Shown here in pieces: positions 5,501 to 5,778 of a stretch of 5,778 nucleotides of DNA (the stretch's first letter is position 1; each line of letters starts with the position of its first letter). The notes beneath the pieces were generated by a model, which saw nothing but the letters and a program-made list of their open reading frames with translations, was not told the origin of the DNA and ran no database searches. The DNA comes from an uncultured Pseudomonadota bacterium. GTDB taxonomy: Bacteria; Pseudomonadota; Gammaproteobacteria; Burkholderiales; Eutrophovitaceae. The stretch is from positions 1 through 5,778 of the forward strand of contig CALJLA010000011.1 in the NCBI GenBank assembly GCA_937983055.1. Direction: 5' to 3'. The position numbers were made by a program, and so were the translations under genes.

Positions 5501-5778
5501 ATGAAGATCGCGATCATCGGCTGCGGCGCGATGGGCAGCGTGTATGCGGCACTGCTGGCGGCGGCTGGCCATGAAGTGTGGGCGATCGATGCCTGGCGCG
5601 AGCATGTCGATGCGATGCGCAGCAAGGGCCTGCGCCTGGAAGGGGCATCCGGCGATCGCAACGTGCGCATCAACGCCACTACCGACGCTGCCGAAGCCGG
5701 CCAGTGCGACCTGGTGATCATCGCCACCAAGGCCATGCATGTCGAAGCCGCCGCACGCGCGGCGCAGCAGTTGCTGGG
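5501..5778 (+). CDS. panE: PanE/ApbA-family 2-dehydropantoate 2-reductase, N-terminal part
   Basis: The ATG at 5501 opens a frame of 92 codons that runs off the right edge, so only the N-terminal third of a protein of about 300 residues is present. It begins MKIAIIGCGAMGSVYAALLA, the Rossmann-fold GxGAMGS dinucleotide-binding loop of ketopantoate reductases. It continues AGHEVWAIDAWREHVDAM and GLRLEGASGDRNV, then CDLVIIATKAMHV, where the lysine matches the conserved TK of the family. PanE reduces 2-dehydropantoate to pantoate with NADPH in pantothenate and coenzyme A synthesis. Many paralogues in this family have other substrates, so the exact reaction is not settled by this fragment. A ribosome binding site GGGAGG (5492-5497) lies three bases before the ATG, slightly close. 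The next gene to the left is the broken EAL gene, giving no functional context. Confidence 0.88.
   Translation, partial: MKIAIIGCGAMGSVYAALLAAAGHEVWAIDAWREHVDAMRSKGLRLEGASGDRNVRINATTDAAEAGQCDLVIIATKAMHVEAAARAAQQLL

Noticed and set aside
5387..5740. 117-codon minus-strand frame over the panE start
   Set aside because: It is antisense to a clear Rossmann-fold start with a good ribosome binding site.

Overview
The window is GC-rich chromosomal DNA with ordinary proteobacterial housekeeping genes. The TypA, RmuC and MtfA proteins look most like those of Betaproteobacteria, or possibly a high-GC gammaproteobacterium. This is judged from remembered family sequences, not from a search. No phage, plasmid, CRISPR, tRNA or rRNA signal is visible.

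Layout: three genes lie on the minus strand and read right to left. They are typA (2801-4630, ribosome-associated GTPase), rmuC (901-2334, DNA recombination-limiting protein) and an mtfA-like M90 zinc peptidase that starts at 896 and stays open to the left edge. rmuC and mtfA are four bases apart and probably cotranscribed. Between typA and rmuC is a 466 bp non-coding stretch. It holds a diverged second copy of the last 50 bp of typA, a strong hairpin, and a 200 bp element made of nested inverted repeats of a CACCAAG/CACGAAG type. On the plus strand, divergent from typA, there is a promoter-like region with two spaced AGGG-N5-CCCT palindromes. It is followed by the wreck of an EAL-domain gene (4787-5196) that has lost its middle. 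About 300 bp without a gene follow, then the start of a PanE/ApbA-type ketopantoate reductase (5501 to the right edge).

The genes do not form one pathway. The striking theme is small-scale genome decay and rearrangement at gene ends: the mtfA 3' part is replaced by unrelated sequence, the typA tail is duplicated with almost only silent differences, and the EAL gene has an internal deletion. I see no convincing undescribed multi-gene system. The observations most worth a second look are the silent-substituted typA tail copy, the tandem palindromes over a perfect TATAAT, and the mtfA 3' replacement.
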